Shown: positions 1 through 8,283 of the stretch, piece by piece
Position numbering within the stretch: position 1 is the stretch's first letter
Layout: each line of letters begins with the position of its first letter
Assembly: GCA_937128795.1 (NCBI GenBank)
Contig: CAKZMQ010000005.1
Coordinates: forward strand, 1 to 33,847
Source: an uncultured Solirubrobacterales bacterium
GTDB taxonomy: Bacteria > Actinomycetota > Thermoleophilia > Solirubrobacterales > JACPNS01
Length of the DNA stretch: 33,847 bases
Direction: 5' to 3'
Notes under the pieces: model-generated
Databases searched by the model: none
The model's input: the letters and a program-made list of their open reading frames with translations, nothing else
Told to the model about the DNA's origin: nothing
Program-made: the position numbers and the translations under genes

Positions 1-573
1 GTCCTCGCTGGTGATCAGCAGACGCACGGTCTGGCCCACAGGCACGACCACGCGGTTGTCGACTTCCAGCAGACGGTGACCACCTTCCGGCAGCGCATCG
101 CCTTCGAGCAGATTGCTCACAAAGCCAAAATTGCCGTTATCGGGATACTCGTAAGACCAGTACCACTGGTGACCGACCGCCTTGATGGTCAGATCCGCCT
201 CTTCCACCTTGTCCTCGAAGTAGATCAGACGGAACGAGGGGATGGCGATGACCACCAGGATCAGGATCGGCGCCACCGTCCAGGCGACTTCCAGCATCGT
301 GTGATGCGAGCGCTTGGATGGGGTGGGATTCGACTTCCGGTTAAAGCGCAGGACCACGAGGATCAGCAGCGCCAGCACGAAGATCGACACGGCAAAGCAG
401 ATGTAGAGCAGGATGTCGTGCAGATTGACAACCTGTTCCATCACGGGCGTTGCCGGCACCTGGAAGTTCAACTGCCATGGTTCTGCCCGTCCGTCGGCGA
501 ACGCCGCGCTGGCGGTCCCGATCAGGGCAGCCACCGCCACGAACAGCGAAAGAATATGAAACTTCGACCTCAT
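1..573 (-). CDS. coxB: Cytochrome c oxidase subunit II, N-terminal part (runs off window)
   Basis: The reading frame is open from an ATG at 573 to the first base of the window, giving 191 codons; the C-terminal CuA domain end is missing. The start is preceded by an AGGGGGAAG ribosome-binding site. The protein begins with a signal peptide ending near ASAAFADG. Two membrane helices follow: one around residues 48-70 (ILLYICFAVSIFVLALLIL) and one around 95-112 after the conserved HHTMLEVAWTVAPILIL. The start of the periplasmic cupredoxin domain then shows the hallmark GHQWYWSYEYPD. CoxB carries the CuA site that accepts electrons from cytochrome c in the aa3 oxidase. The tryptophan-rich WYWSYEYP context and the overall wording resemble alphaproteobacterial CoxB rather than an actinobacterial one (from memory, not tested by search). 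No other oxidase genes are visible. Identity is firm; whether it belongs beside the dcw cluster is doubtful. Confidence 0.9.
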   Translation of the reverse strand, partial: MRSKFHILSLFVAVAALIGTASAAFADGRAEPWQLNFQVPATPVMEQVVNLHDILLYICFAVSIFVLALLILVVLRFNRKSNPTPSKRSHHTMLEVAWTVAPILILVVIAIPSFRLIYFEDKVEEADLTIKAVGHQWYWSYEYPDNGNFGFVSNLLEGDALPEGGHRLLEVDNRVVVPVGQTVRLLITSED

Positions 574-844
574 TCTCGGCCTTCCCCCTGCGGAATGGCT
601 CCGCCCGTCTTCTCTGCCGGACGGCGTTCGACCACGTCCTCACGTCGCCCGTGCGGGACATTTTGCCGCACGACGCGGCCAAACCTACACCACGACCCTG
701 CGGCTCACAAGCCGCGCGCAGACACCTCTGCCACGGCCCGACCACGGCCGGAACCCCGCGGTCTTGCTGCCTTTAGGCTGGAGCGACCCGCCGGATCCAA
801 GAATGCGACAACTCGTCGCATGCGCCTTGAACGCGGGTCGCAGG
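574..844. other. Gene-free stretch upstream of coxB, likely foreign to the dcw cluster
   Basis: These 271 bases lie between the coxB start and the end of the truncated ftsQ frame. I see no convincing gene on either strand. Open frames here have no recognisable motif and arginine-rich, shadow-like composition. The part closest to coxB contains its ribosome-binding site. This stretch, together with roughly 845-945, probably contains the boundary between two unrelated DNA segments. Confidence 0.5.
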
Positions 845-1165
845 CTACCGTTCCGGGCCGTCGGACCCGCGACCGGCCCGACCGGCAGAATGGCTGCCGG
901 CCGCGATCCGGCGGTGGTGTCCGGGCGCGATCACCCGCAGGCCGTAGCCCTCGAGGCCGACGATCTTGACCTCTTCGACGGCCACCAGCGAGGAGTTGCG
1001 TACGAGCAGGTAGCTGCTTGCTGCGACGATCGCCGTCAGCAGCAGCGCGATCAACACCGTAAAACGAGATGGTCGCTTGATTCGCAGTGAGCGAGCGCGA
1101 GCCACCGAGCGTCGCGGCTTCGGTAGTCGCATGCGACGAAGATCGATCGCCTCGGGAAAACTCAC
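845..1165 (-). CDS. ftsQ: Cell-division protein FtsQ, N-terminal fragment (broken)
   Basis: The gene starts at a GTG that overlaps the murB stop by one base (TAGTG). The first 72 residues fit FtsQ: an arginine-rich cytoplasmic tail (residues 10-35), one membrane helix (about 36-55, FTVLIALLLTAIVAASSYLL), then the start of the POTRA domain (NSSLVAVEEVKIVGLEG). After about residue 72 the FtsQ pattern stops. The remaining 34 residues (histidine, arginine and glycine rich) match nothing I know, and the frame ends at 106 residues, against about 230-300 for the family. FtsQ bridges early and late divisome proteins and binds FtsB/FtsL, so this fragment could not work. The next dcw genes, ftsA or ftsZ, are absent. 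The break coincides with the change to coxB DNA. It is therefore more likely a sequence junction than a natural mutation. Confidence 0.75.
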   Translation of the reverse strand: MSFPEAIDLRRMRLPKPRRSVARARSLRIKRPSRFTVLIALLLTAIVAASSYLLVRNSSLVAVEEVKIVGLEGYGLRVIAPGHHRRIAAGSHSAGRAGRGSDGPER

Positions 1166-2088
1166 TACTTCACCTGCCAGAGCGATCGATCGATGTCGCC
1201 GAGCACCTGAACCTCGGTTTCAAGCTCGATCCCGAACTCCTCGCGCACGCGCTTGCGCCCGGCGGCGATCAGTGCGACTACGTCCGCCGTTGAGGCGTCG
1301 TCGAAATTGTCGACAAAGTTGGCGTGTTTGGGCGAGAATCGAGCTCCGCCGACTGCCATCCCCTTGCAACCCGCCGCCTCGAGCAACTGGCCCGCCGTTC
1401 GACCCTCTGCGCGATCGTCGCTCGGATTCTTGAACGTCGAGCCGAAAGTTTTGATGCCCGAAGGTTGTGCGGCGTGCCGACGTTCGCGCAGGTCCGCCAA
1501 CTTCTGTTTCACCTGTTCGCTCGTGCCGGGGGTCAAGGAGAACTTGGCACGCGTCACGATCTGACGTCCACTGATGTTGCTGTGGCGGTAACTGAAATCA
1601 AAATCCTCCGGGCCGCGACGCTCGACGCCATCCGGCGACGCGACTTCTGCCCACTCGAGCACTGCGGCCAGTTCGCCGCCGTAGGCATTGGCATTCATCC
1701 GAATCGCTCCACCGACAGTGCCGGGAATGTTCACTCCGAATTCGAGTCCGCCCAAGCCGACTTCAGCGGTCCTCGCTGCTACTCGCGGCAGGCGCGATCC
1801 GCCGCCGCAGATCACCTCCGCGTCGTCGAACACAACCTCCGTGAGATGTCCGTCGAGTTTGATCACTAGTCCGTCAAAGCCAGAATCGGCTACCAGTAGG
1901 TTCGATCCCGAACCGATCACACCTACTTCGAGGCCGTGATCTTGCGCCCACGCAAGTAGCTCCACGACCTTTGAGTTGCTACCGGCCCTGGCAAAGAACT
2001 TCGCCGACCCGCCAGTGCGCACGGTTGTGAGACGCGCCAATGGGAATTCGCGCTCGACACCGCCGGGGGTGCTTCGATCGCTCGTCAT
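1165..2088 (-). CDS. murB: UDP-N-acetylenolpyruvoylglucosamine reductase MurB
   Basis: This FAD enzyme reduces UDP-GlcNAc-enolpyruvate to UDP-MurNAc with NADPH in the cytoplasm, the second committed step of peptidoglycan synthesis. The 307-residue protein opens with the TVRTGGSAKFF motif. The FAD-binding segments VIGSGSNLLVADSGFDGLV and NIPGTVGGAIRMNANAYGGE follow, then YRHSNISG. The C-terminal domain has FGSTFKNP, AGQLLEAAGCKG and SPKHANFVDN. The GSTFKNP serine region and lack of an obvious tyrosine-loop insertion point to the type II subgroup. I chose the ATG at 2088 because it overlaps the murC stop as ATGA and is followed at once by family sequence; a longer in-frame extension upstream only covers the end of murC. 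Downstream it touches ftsQ by one base, so translation of murC, murB and ftsQ is probably coupled. Confidence 0.96.
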   Translation of the reverse strand: MTSDRSTPGGVEREFPLARLTTVRTGGSAKFFARAGSNSKVVELLAWAQDHGLEVGVIGSGSNLLVADSGFDGLVIKLDGHLTEVVFDDAEVICGGGSRLPRVAARTAEVGLGGLEFGVNIPGTVGGAIRMNANAYGGELAAVLEWAEVASPDGVERRGPEDFDFSYRHSNISGRQIVTRAKFSLTPGTSEQVKQKLADLRERRHAAQPSGIKTFGSTFKNPSDDRAEGRTAGQLLEAAGCKGMAVGGARFSPKHANFVDNFDDASTADVVALIAAGRKRVREEFGIELETEVQVLGDIDRSLWQVK

Positions 2089-3482
2089 CGGTGCACCATC
2101 CCGTGGCCGACCTCGTAGATGTCTCCGGCGCCGATCGTGATGCAGAGATCGCCCGGGCGCAGTAGGCGGTCGAGCGTGTTGTGGACGTCCTCGAACGACG
2201 GTGACCAGTACACAGGGTCTCCCGGCATCGCGTCGGCCGCGTCGGTGGCCACCAGCCATCCGGTGACGCCGGGAAACGCGCTCGCCTTCTCGCGCGCCGC
2301 GTAAATGTCAGAGATCACTGCGACGTCGGCCAACGCCAGAGCCTTGCCGAACTCGCGCGACAACGAGGTCGTGCGCGAATAGAGATGCGGTTGAAAGACC
2401 GCCACCACCCTGCCATCGCCGGCAGTCGCACGAGCGGTCTTCAATGCGGCGCGAACTTCCGTCGGATGATGCGCATAGTCGTCGTAGAGCAACGCACCAT
2501 GACCAGACCTGCCGACGAACTCGAAACGCCGCGCGACTCCCTTGAAGGTTGCGAGTTTCGCGGCCGAATCAGCGACCAAGATGCCTACGCATTGGAGCGC
2601 GGCGAGTGCCGCCAACGCATTCAAAACGTTGTGTTCGCCACGAACGCCGAGTTCGACGACGGTCCCGTCGAGTGTGAATCTCGAACCCTTCGTGCGGTCC
2701 ACGGGTGTTTCGACCGTTGTCGCGATCAGGTCCCCATCGACGTCGCCGGACGACTCGCTGATACCGAGCTCGTTGATACCGAATCCGACCACGTCGGCGT
2801 TCGTCAACTCCGACGCAAGTCGCGGCTGCCCGCGCCACAGAACCGTCGACTGCGCCGGTGACGCGAACTTCGCGAACGCTTTGAACAACTCGTCGAGCCC
2901 GCCACTCCATGTGGCATGGTGGTCGAGTTCGACGTTCGTCACGACCGCCACGGTCGGACGCAGCTTGAGGAACGATCCATCGGATTCATCGGCCTCGACG
3001 ACGACGATCTCGCCATCGCCGATGTGCGCGTTTGTCAACACGCCGCCGACGGTCACCTCGCCACCAACAAAGAAGGAGGGATCGCGGTCCAATTCGGAGA
3101 GGACGTGCGTAATCATCGCGGTCGTCGTGGTTTTGCCGTGGGTTCCGGCGACCGCAATGCAAATGGGTTTGATCTCGACGAGCGTTTCGAGCAGGTCGGA
3201 CCGGTGCAGCACCGCCGAACCCGCCGCGCGCGCGGCGACCAATTCGGGATTGTCATCGCCGATCGCCGTCGACACGACCACGTCCGCGCCAGTCGGAAGA
3301 TTGTCGGCGTCATGCCCGATCGCAACGTCGATTCCGGCCGCCATCAGGCGATCGGTATAGGACGACTGCGCGCGATCCGATCCCGTGACCTCGGCGCCCA
3401 GATCGTGCGCGGCAAGCGCAAGCCCGCTCATCCCGGCACCGCCGATGCCGATCAGGTGCAGTTTGCGGCCCTTGAAATTCAT
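2085..3482 (-). CDS. murC: UDP-N-acetylmuramate--L-alanine ligase MurC
   Basis: MurC adds L-alanine to UDP-MurNAc using ATP, the first amino-acid ligation in the cytoplasmic phase of wall synthesis. The 465-residue protein shows the N-terminal nucleotide-sugar motif HLIGIGGAGMSGLA (residues 8-21), the P-loop AVAGTHGKTTTTAMI with the MurC-typical GTHGKT, and VEADESDGSF. NVELDHHATW marks the central domain, and the C-terminal domain contains YDDYAHHPTEV and FQPHLYSRT. The start at 3482 overlaps the murG stop as ATGA and puts the glycine motif at the proper distance from the N-terminus. Its stop likewise overlaps murB. Length and motifs are normal for the family. Confidence 0.97.
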   Translation of the reverse strand: MNFKGRKLHLIGIGGAGMSGLALAAHDLGAEVTGSDRAQSSYTDRLMAAGIDVAIGHDADNLPTGADVVVSTAIGDDNPELVAARAAGSAVLHRSDLLETLVEIKPICIAVAGTHGKTTTTAMITHVLSELDRDPSFFVGGEVTVGGVLTNAHIGDGEIVVVEADESDGSFLKLRPTVAVVTNVELDHHATWSGGLDELFKAFAKFASPAQSTVLWRGQPRLASELTNADVVGFGINELGISESSGDVDGDLIATTVETPVDRTKGSRFTLDGTVVELGVRGEHNVLNALAALAALQCVGILVADSAAKLATFKGVARRFEFVGRSGHGALLYDDYAHHPTEVRAALKTARATAGDGRVVAVFQPHLYSRTTSLSREFGKALALADVAVISDIYAAREKASAFPGVTGWLVATDAADAMPGDPVYWSPSFEDVHNTLDRLLRPGDLCITIGAGDIYEVGHGMVHR

Positions 3483-4570
3483 GCGGCGGCCTCTGTCAGC
3501 TGCTCGGCTATCCGCTCGGCGGCGTCTGGTTTGGCAAGGCTCAACGCTGCTTCGTGCATCTCCGCGAGCCTGTCCGAATCGGCCAGAAGGCTGTCCACCA
3601 ACGAACGCAGGTGTTCGCCCGTCAGCTCTTCGTCGCGAACCATCACCGCGGCGCCCCCGTTGACCAGCCAGGCTGCGTTCTTGGCCTGGTGATCCGCTGT
3701 GGCGTGAGGGTAGGGGACGAGGATCGATGGAAGTCCCGCCGCGGCCAGCTCGAAGATCGAACCTCCCGCGCGACAAACGGAGACGTCGGCAGCGGCGAGT
3801 GCGACGTCGAAATCGTTGGTGTAATCAAACAGGCGATAGCGGGCGTGCGCGGCAGATTCCGCCAACGCCGCCCGCGAGTCGAGGATGTCACGCGCCGCCA
3901 CAAAATCGCCGCGTCCCGAGAGATGCAGCACGCAGAGGTCCTGCGGTACACCGGTCGTGAAGGCGTCAAGTGAGGCACGGTTGATCGTCCGCGCGCCCAG
4001 CGATCCGCCGAAGACGAGCAAGCATCGTCCATCCTCGGGCAACCCGAAGTGCCGACGGGCGCCTGCTCGGTCGAGATCACTGCGGCGCGGCGCGATCGGC
4101 CGGCCGGTGACGACGAACTTCTCGCCGGAACGCTTCGGGTCGTCAAACGCCAGGCAGACCCGGCGAGCAAACGGAGCGAGCATTCGATTCGCCACGCCGA
4201 GGTGGGCGTCTGCCTCGGTGACGATCAGAGGCAGCCCCAGGGTGACCGCCGCCGCACCAACGGGGCCCGCCACGTAGCCACCCCCCGCCATCACCGCCTC
4301 GATACGGCGCTCCTTCAGCGAGCGCCGAGCGATGGCCACGCCGCGCAGTGCGAGCCAGACCGCGCGAAGCGCCTTCAGCGGATTGCGGCGATCCAACCCT
4401 GCGAGGCGCAACCTGACGAAGTCGAAACCCGCAGCAGGCACCAATTCGGCCTCCGCTCGTTCGCCGCCATAGAAAGTGACTTCAATGCCGCGGTCGCGTA
4501 GCGACTCAGCGACGGCCAGGGCCGGAACGGCGTGTCCCGCCGTTCCTCCCGCGGCGACCGCGATCCTCAT
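3479..4570 (-). CDS. murG: Lipid II synthase MurG (GlcNAc transferase)
   Basis: MurG transfers GlcNAc from UDP-GlcNAc onto lipid I to make lipid II at the inner face of the membrane. The 363-residue GT-B glycosyltransferase begins MRIAVAAGGTAGH, whose glycine loop is the MurG signature. The N-terminal domain also has MAGGGYVAGPVG. The C-terminal domain has LLVFGGSLGARTINRAS, the UDP-GlcNAc site CRAGGSIFELAAAGLPSIL, and PHATADHQAKNAAWL. I chose the ATG at 4570 because the glycine loop must sit at the N-terminus; a longer frame upstream has no family similarity. This start lies 65 bases inside the end of ftsW. A GGGG-rich stretch 5-8 bases upstream may serve as ribosome-binding site. The stop overlaps the murC start by 4 bases. 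Confidence 0.96.
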   Translation of the reverse strand: MRIAVAAGGTAGHAVPALAVAESLRDRGIEVTFYGGERAEAELVPAAGFDFVRLRLAGLDRRNPLKALRAVWLALRGVAIARRSLKERRIEAVMAGGGYVAGPVGAAAVTLGLPLIVTEADAHLGVANRMLAPFARRVCLAFDDPKRSGEKFVVTGRPIAPRRSDLDRAGARRHFGLPEDGRCLLVFGGSLGARTINRASLDAFTTGVPQDLCVLHLSGRGDFVAARDILDSRAALAESAAHARYRLFDYTNDFDVALAAADVSVCRAGGSIFELAAAGLPSILVPYPHATADHQAKNAAWLVNGGAAVMVRDEELTGEHLRSLVDSLLADSDRLAEMHEAALSLAKPDAAERIAEQLTEAAA

Positions 4571-5867
4571 AGTGACCCCTCGATCGACTTGAACGAGCGC
4601 CAGAAGCAGCCGCGACTCTCGCGCGTTCCTGCCGCGGAGTATGCGCATGCTGCGGCCGCTGGCCGCCGCCATTGAGCACGCGGACGCGCGCGACGTGTTG
4701 ACCCGAAGCAACGTTGATCAGCAGGCCCATCGCAACCAACATGACGATCAGGTTCGCGCCGCCGTATGAAATGAACGGAAGTGGCACGCCGGTCAACGGC
4801 GCCATGCCCAAAACCGCAAAAAAATTGAGCAGCGCCTGGCAGGCGATCATCGCGGTGATGCCAATCGCGAGCAGCCGCGCGTAGACGTCGCGGCTGTTCT
4901 TCGCCGCGCGCAGGCCGGCGACAACCAACGCGAAGTAGAGCGTCGCCAGCGCGGCAATTCCCATCAACCCAAGCTCCTCGCCAATCACAGCGAGGATCAT
5001 GTCGGTGTGCGCTTCCGGCATGTAGAAGACCTTCTGCACGGATTCGCCGAGACCGACGCCGAACAATCCGCCCGATCCGATCGCGATTCGTGCCTGTTCG
5101 GACTGGTAACCGATGCCGGTCGGGTCGCCATCCGGGTTGATGAACGCCGTCAATCGTGCCACTCGATATGGCTCGATCAAGCTGAAGACAAGTACGACGA
5201 CCGCGAGCACCCCGACGACCTTCGCCAAGTCCTGCAGACGCGCTCCGGCCGCCACAAGGATCATGCCGATCGTCGCGCAGACGACCAGGTCGGTTCCGAG
5301 GTCCGGCTGCAGCGCGATCAGGAATGCCGCCGCACCAACCACATAGAACAAGGGATTGCTCAACGATTTCAGGTCTCGAACTCGACCGGGATTCTGCGCT
5401 ACCAGCATCGCCGTGTAAAGAACCAGCGCGAGCTTCATCACCTCCGACGGCTGAAAACGCAGCGCGCCCGCGCCGAGCCAACGCTTCGCGCCATTTATCT
5501 CCACGCCAAAACCGGGCAAGAGCACCAGGACGAGCATCGAGAAGGCCGCGATCATCAGGATCGGCGTCAGTTCGCGAACCTTGTTCAAGTCGATTCGCGT
5601 TGCGAAGCGCATCAAAATCAAGCCGACACAACCGATCAGCAGATAGCGCTTGAGATAGCCGGTCGGGTCGCCATCGGTCTGCAGCGCCGATGTCGCGGAG
5701 CTCGCCGAATAGACCATCACCGCGCCAGCGGCGAACAACGTGATCGTCACCGTCCAAAGCAGTGATTGGTCGGCCGTCGGGCGCGTCGCCGTAGTTGCTT
5801 TTCCTCCGCTGGCGGGCTTTTTTGTCGGACGCTCGCGTCGCTTCTTGTTGGGCCGGGAAAACCTCAT
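4506..5867 (-). CDS. ftsW: Septal peptidoglycan glycosyltransferase FtsW (SEDS family)
   Basis: FtsW is the multi-pass SEDS polymerase that joins lipid II into glycan strands at the septum, working with the transpeptidase FtsI encoded in the same cluster. The 453-residue protein has a lysine/arginine-rich cytoplasmic N-terminus (residues 1-32) and about ten hydrophobic helices. SEDS hallmarks are INGAKRWLGAGALRFQPSE, GVGLGESVQKVFYMPEAHTD followed by the IGEELG segment, and GVPLPFISYGGANL near the last helix. A basic, glycine/arginine-rich tail of about 60 residues follows. Its last 21 residues are encoded over the start of murG in another frame, an unusually long 65-base overlap for this cluster. 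The distance to murD upstream is 39 bases. A RodA-type paralogue is possible by sequence alone, but the position between murD and murG is that of ftsW. Confidence 0.93.
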   Translation of the reverse strand: MRFSRPNKKRRERPTKKPASGGKATTATRPTADQSLLWTVTITLFAAGAVMVYSASSATSALQTDGDPTGYLKRYLLIGCVGLILMRFATRIDLNKVRELTPILMIAAFSMLVLVLLPGFGVEINGAKRWLGAGALRFQPSEVMKLALVLYTAMLVAQNPGRVRDLKSLSNPLFYVVGAAAFLIALQPDLGTDLVVCATIGMILVAAGARLQDLAKVVGVLAVVVLVFSLIEPYRVARLTAFINPDGDPTGIGYQSEQARIAIGSGGLFGVGLGESVQKVFYMPEAHTDMILAVIGEELGLMGIAALATLYFALVVAGLRAAKNSRDVYARLLAIGITAMIACQALLNFFAVLGMAPLTGVPLPFISYGGANLIVMLVAMGLLINVASGQHVARVRVLNGGGQRPQHAHTPRQERARVAAASGARSSRSRGHYEDRGRRGRNGGTRRSGPGRR

Positions 5868-5906
5868 CCCGACTGGATTCGACGGCTTGCAACGGTCCCC
5901 TGTCGA

Positions 5907-7235
5907 TCAGCGTGGAAGCGCTGCGACGTGTGCCTTGAAGGCTTCGCCGCGCCGCTCGTAGTTGTCGTAAAGGTCGAACGAGGCGCAGGCCGGACTGAGC
6001 AACACGGTTTGACCCGAAGTGGCGTTGCTTGCGGCTGCCGAAAACGCCTCATCCATCGTGGCAAAACTCTGGAATGGTGCGGCGAGACCCTCGACGTCGC
6101 GGGCGATCACGGGCGCAGCGTCGCCATATGCATATACGCCCGCGCTCGCTCTCGACAGCGCTTCCGCGAGCCCGTCGAATCGCTGATTCTTCACCGATCC
6201 ACCGAGGATCACGTGAACGTCGCCGTCAAATGACGCAAGCGCGGCCAGTGCGGCGTCCACGTTCGTCGCCTTCGAATCGTTGATGTACTCGACTCCGTCG
6301 ACGGTGCCGACAAACTCCATGCGGTGTTCGACGCCGGCGAACGTGGCCAGAGCCGATTCGACCGCAGCGGGATCCACCCCCATCAGCAGCGCTGCATGCG
6401 CGGCAGTCAAAGCGTTGTCAATGTTGTGACGCCCACGCATTGCAATCGCACCGTTGTTCTCGAAGCCCTCGCTCAGCACTCGAGCCTTGAAGCCGCCGCC
6501 GGGCAAATCGAAGTCGATCGCGGGACCACTGATGGCAAACTGCCCCGGCCCCTGACGAGCAAACATGCTCAACTTCGAATCACGGTACGACGCGAAGCTT
6601 TCGTAACGGTCCATGTGGTCCTCGGTGACGTTCAGGAGGACCCCGCACTCCGGGGTGAAAGCATCGGCATCGTCGAGCTGAAAGCTCGATACCTCGCAGA
6701 TCACCGTTGCATCGGGATCAATCCCGGCGGCCAACGCGCAGAGCGGGGTGCCGATGTTGCCGGCGAGCTCGTAGGGCAGATCGGCTGCCTCATAGATCGC
6801 TCCGAGCAGCGTGGTCGTGGTGGTTTTGCCGTTGGTACCTGTCACCGCGATCACCGGGTTGTCGATCAGCCGCCAGCCGAGCTCCAGTTCGCCGAGAATC
6901 GTTTTCCCGGCCTGCTTGGCGGCGACGATCACCGGCGCGTGTTCCGGGACGCCGGGAGATTTGATCACGGTTTGAACCCGGTCGACGAGATCGAGTCCGT
7001 CGCTGGCCAAGTGTGCCTCGATCCCGAAGTCACCAAGCGTCTCGGAGTCATGTGGCGTTCCGGAATCGACGCCGAAAACCTCCGTGCCGCGGCTCACAAG
7101 CATCTGCGCCGCCGCCTGCCCGGATCTCGCCAGGCCCACGACCAGAAACGGACCCTGCGGCAGCTCCGGGCGCGGCAGGACCCGTTCGAAGCTCGGCGTA
7201 GGCGACGACTTGATCGGTGGATCGGCAGCGTTCAT
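5907..7235 (-). CDS. murD: UDP-N-acetylmuramoyl-L-alanine--D-glutamate ligase MurD
   Basis: MurD adds D-glutamate to UDP-MurNAc-L-Ala with ATP. The 442-residue protein shows the N-terminal motif FLVVGLARSGQAAAQMLVS, the P-loop AVTGTNGKTTTTTLLGAI, GNIGTPLC, EVSSFQLDD, the central NVTEDHMDRY, and the C-terminal YINDSKATNVDAALAAL, LGGSVKNQRFDGL and LLSPACASFDLYDNYERRG. I prefer the ATG at 7235 because a TAGGTT -10-like element lies exactly 7 bases upstream (leaderless arrangement) and no Shine-Dalgarno is needed. A GTG at 7268 in the same frame is an alternative that would add 11 residues. The gap to mraY is about 49 bases, one of the few real gaps in the cluster. Confidence 0.96.
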   Translation of the reverse strand: MNAADPPIKSSPTPSFERVLPRPELPQGPFLVVGLARSGQAAAQMLVSRGTEVFGVDSGTPHDSETLGDFGIEAHLASDGLDLVDRVQTVIKSPGVPEHAPVIVAAKQAGKTILGELELGWRLIDNPVIAVTGTNGKTTTTTLLGAIYEAADLPYELAGNIGTPLCALAAGIDPDATVICEVSSFQLDDADAFTPECGVLLNVTEDHMDRYESFASYRDSKLSMFARQGPGQFAISGPAIDFDLPGGGFKARVLSEGFENNGAIAMRGRHNIDNALTAAHAALLMGVDPAAVESALATFAGVEHRMEFVGTVDGVEYINDSKATNVDAALAALASFDGDVHVILGGSVKNQRFDGLAEALSRASAGVYAYGDAAPVIARDVEGLAAPFQSFATMDEAFSAAASNATSGQTVLLSPACASFDLYDNYERRGEAFKAHVAALPR

Positions 7236-7248
7236 GGGGCCAAACCTA
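7236..7248 (-). promoter_or_regulatory. Putative leaderless promoter element of murD
   Basis: TAGGTT (minus strand, 7248-7243) matches the actinobacterial -10 consensus TANNNT and ends 7 bases before the murD ATG, the spacing expected if transcription starts at the ATG itself. It lies in the 49-base gap after mraY, so an internal promoter within the dcw cluster is plausible. No -35 box was assigned. Confidence 0.45.
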
Positions 7249-7284
7249 GAAGATTGCGCGGAATCCACGCGCTGCCACGCCCGG

Positions 7285-8250
7285 CTAGAGCGGATTCAGG
7301 AACAGCACGAAGCCGACGGCAGCCATGCCCGCTGCGACGATCCAGAACCGCAGGATGATCTTCGTCTCCGACCATCCACGCATCTCGAAGTCGTGGTGAA
7401 TCGGGGCCATCAAGAACACCCGGCGACGGAAGACACGGAAGCTGAAGACCTGAATAGCAACGGACAGCGCTTCGACCACGAAGATCCCGCCGATCAGCAC
7501 GAGCAAAAGCTCGGTATCGGTCATCACCGCCAGCGCCGCGATTGCGCCCCCCAACCCGAGCGAACCAGTGTCCCCCATGAAGATCGCCGCCGGAAACGAG
7601 TTGAACCACAGGAATCCGATACAGGCGGCGGCAAGGCATGCCGCAATCAGCGTCAGATCGTCCCAGTTGTAGTTGGCGGTCATGAACGTGTACGTCGTGA
7701 AAACGATCGCGGCACAGCCAGCGGCCAGTCCATCGAGACCGTCCGTCAGGTTGACCCCGTTGGTTGCGCCCATCACGACGATCAGTACGAAGACCGGATA
7801 GAAATAGCCGAGGTCGATCGACGCGTCGAAGATACGGACGGCAACGACGTTGTCGAGACCGGCACGTTGGGTGGCGACGTACCACAGCCCGGCCGCGATC
7901 ACTGCCTGCCAGAACAACTTCCAGCGACCGGACAATCCGAGTGAGCGCTTGCGCACGATCTTTGTCCAGTCGTCGGCAAACCCGACGGCGGCGCAGGCGA
8001 GCATCGTGCCGATCACTGCGACCGTTCCGGCGGCTGTGATGTCGGCGAGAATCACCACCGGAACAACGACTGAGACGAAGATGATCACGCCGCCCATCGT
8101 CGGCGTTCCCGCCTTCGCGTGGTGCTCGATCGGACCCTCGTCGCGGATGTGCTGCCCGAACTCCTGGCGCTTGAGGAAGCGGATGAACTGCGGCCCGAGA
8201 AAGATCGAGATCAACAGGGTCGACATTGCGGCGATCAGCACGGTTCCCAT
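7285..8250 (-). CDS. mraY: Phospho-N-acetylmuramoyl-pentapeptide transferase MraY
   Basis: MraY moves phospho-MurNAc-pentapeptide from UDP onto undecaprenyl phosphate to form lipid I; it is an integral membrane enzyme. The 321-residue protein has about ten hydrophobic segments and the family loops in order: HHAKAGTPTMGG (residues 43-54), the catalytic aspartate pair in GFADDWTKI, NGVNLTDGLDGLA, and FMGDTGSLGLGG. The HHxxE-type cytoplasmic loop reads APIHHDFEMRGWSE; many family members have HHH in this place, here HHD. It ends shortly after the last helix. It follows murF by 33 bases and precedes murD. Confidence 0.96.
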   Translation of the reverse strand: MGTVLIAAMSTLLISIFLGPQFIRFLKRQEFGQHIRDEGPIEHHAKAGTPTMGGVIIFVSVVVPVVILADITAAGTVAVIGTMLACAAVGFADDWTKIVRKRSLGLSGRWKLFWQAVIAAGLWYVATQRAGLDNVVAVRIFDASIDLGYFYPVFVLIVVMGATNGVNLTDGLDGLAAGCAAIVFTTYTFMTANYNWDDLTLIAACLAAACIGFLWFNSFPAAIFMGDTGSLGLGGAIAALAVMTDTELLLVLIGGIFVVEALSVAIQVFSFRVFRRRVFLMAPIHHDFEMRGWSETKIILRFWIVAAGMAAVGFVLFLNPL

Positions 8251-8283
8251 CAGCAGCCACCCGCCATCAGACTTCGTCCCTCA

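Noticed and set aside
845..1000. GTP cyclohydrolase II (RibA) fragment, because GLEGYGLRVI resembles the RibA ...GLEGYGL... segment.
   Set aside because: The match covers about ten residues; the following RVPL/PNE pattern of RibA is missing, and the preceding residues fit FtsQ.
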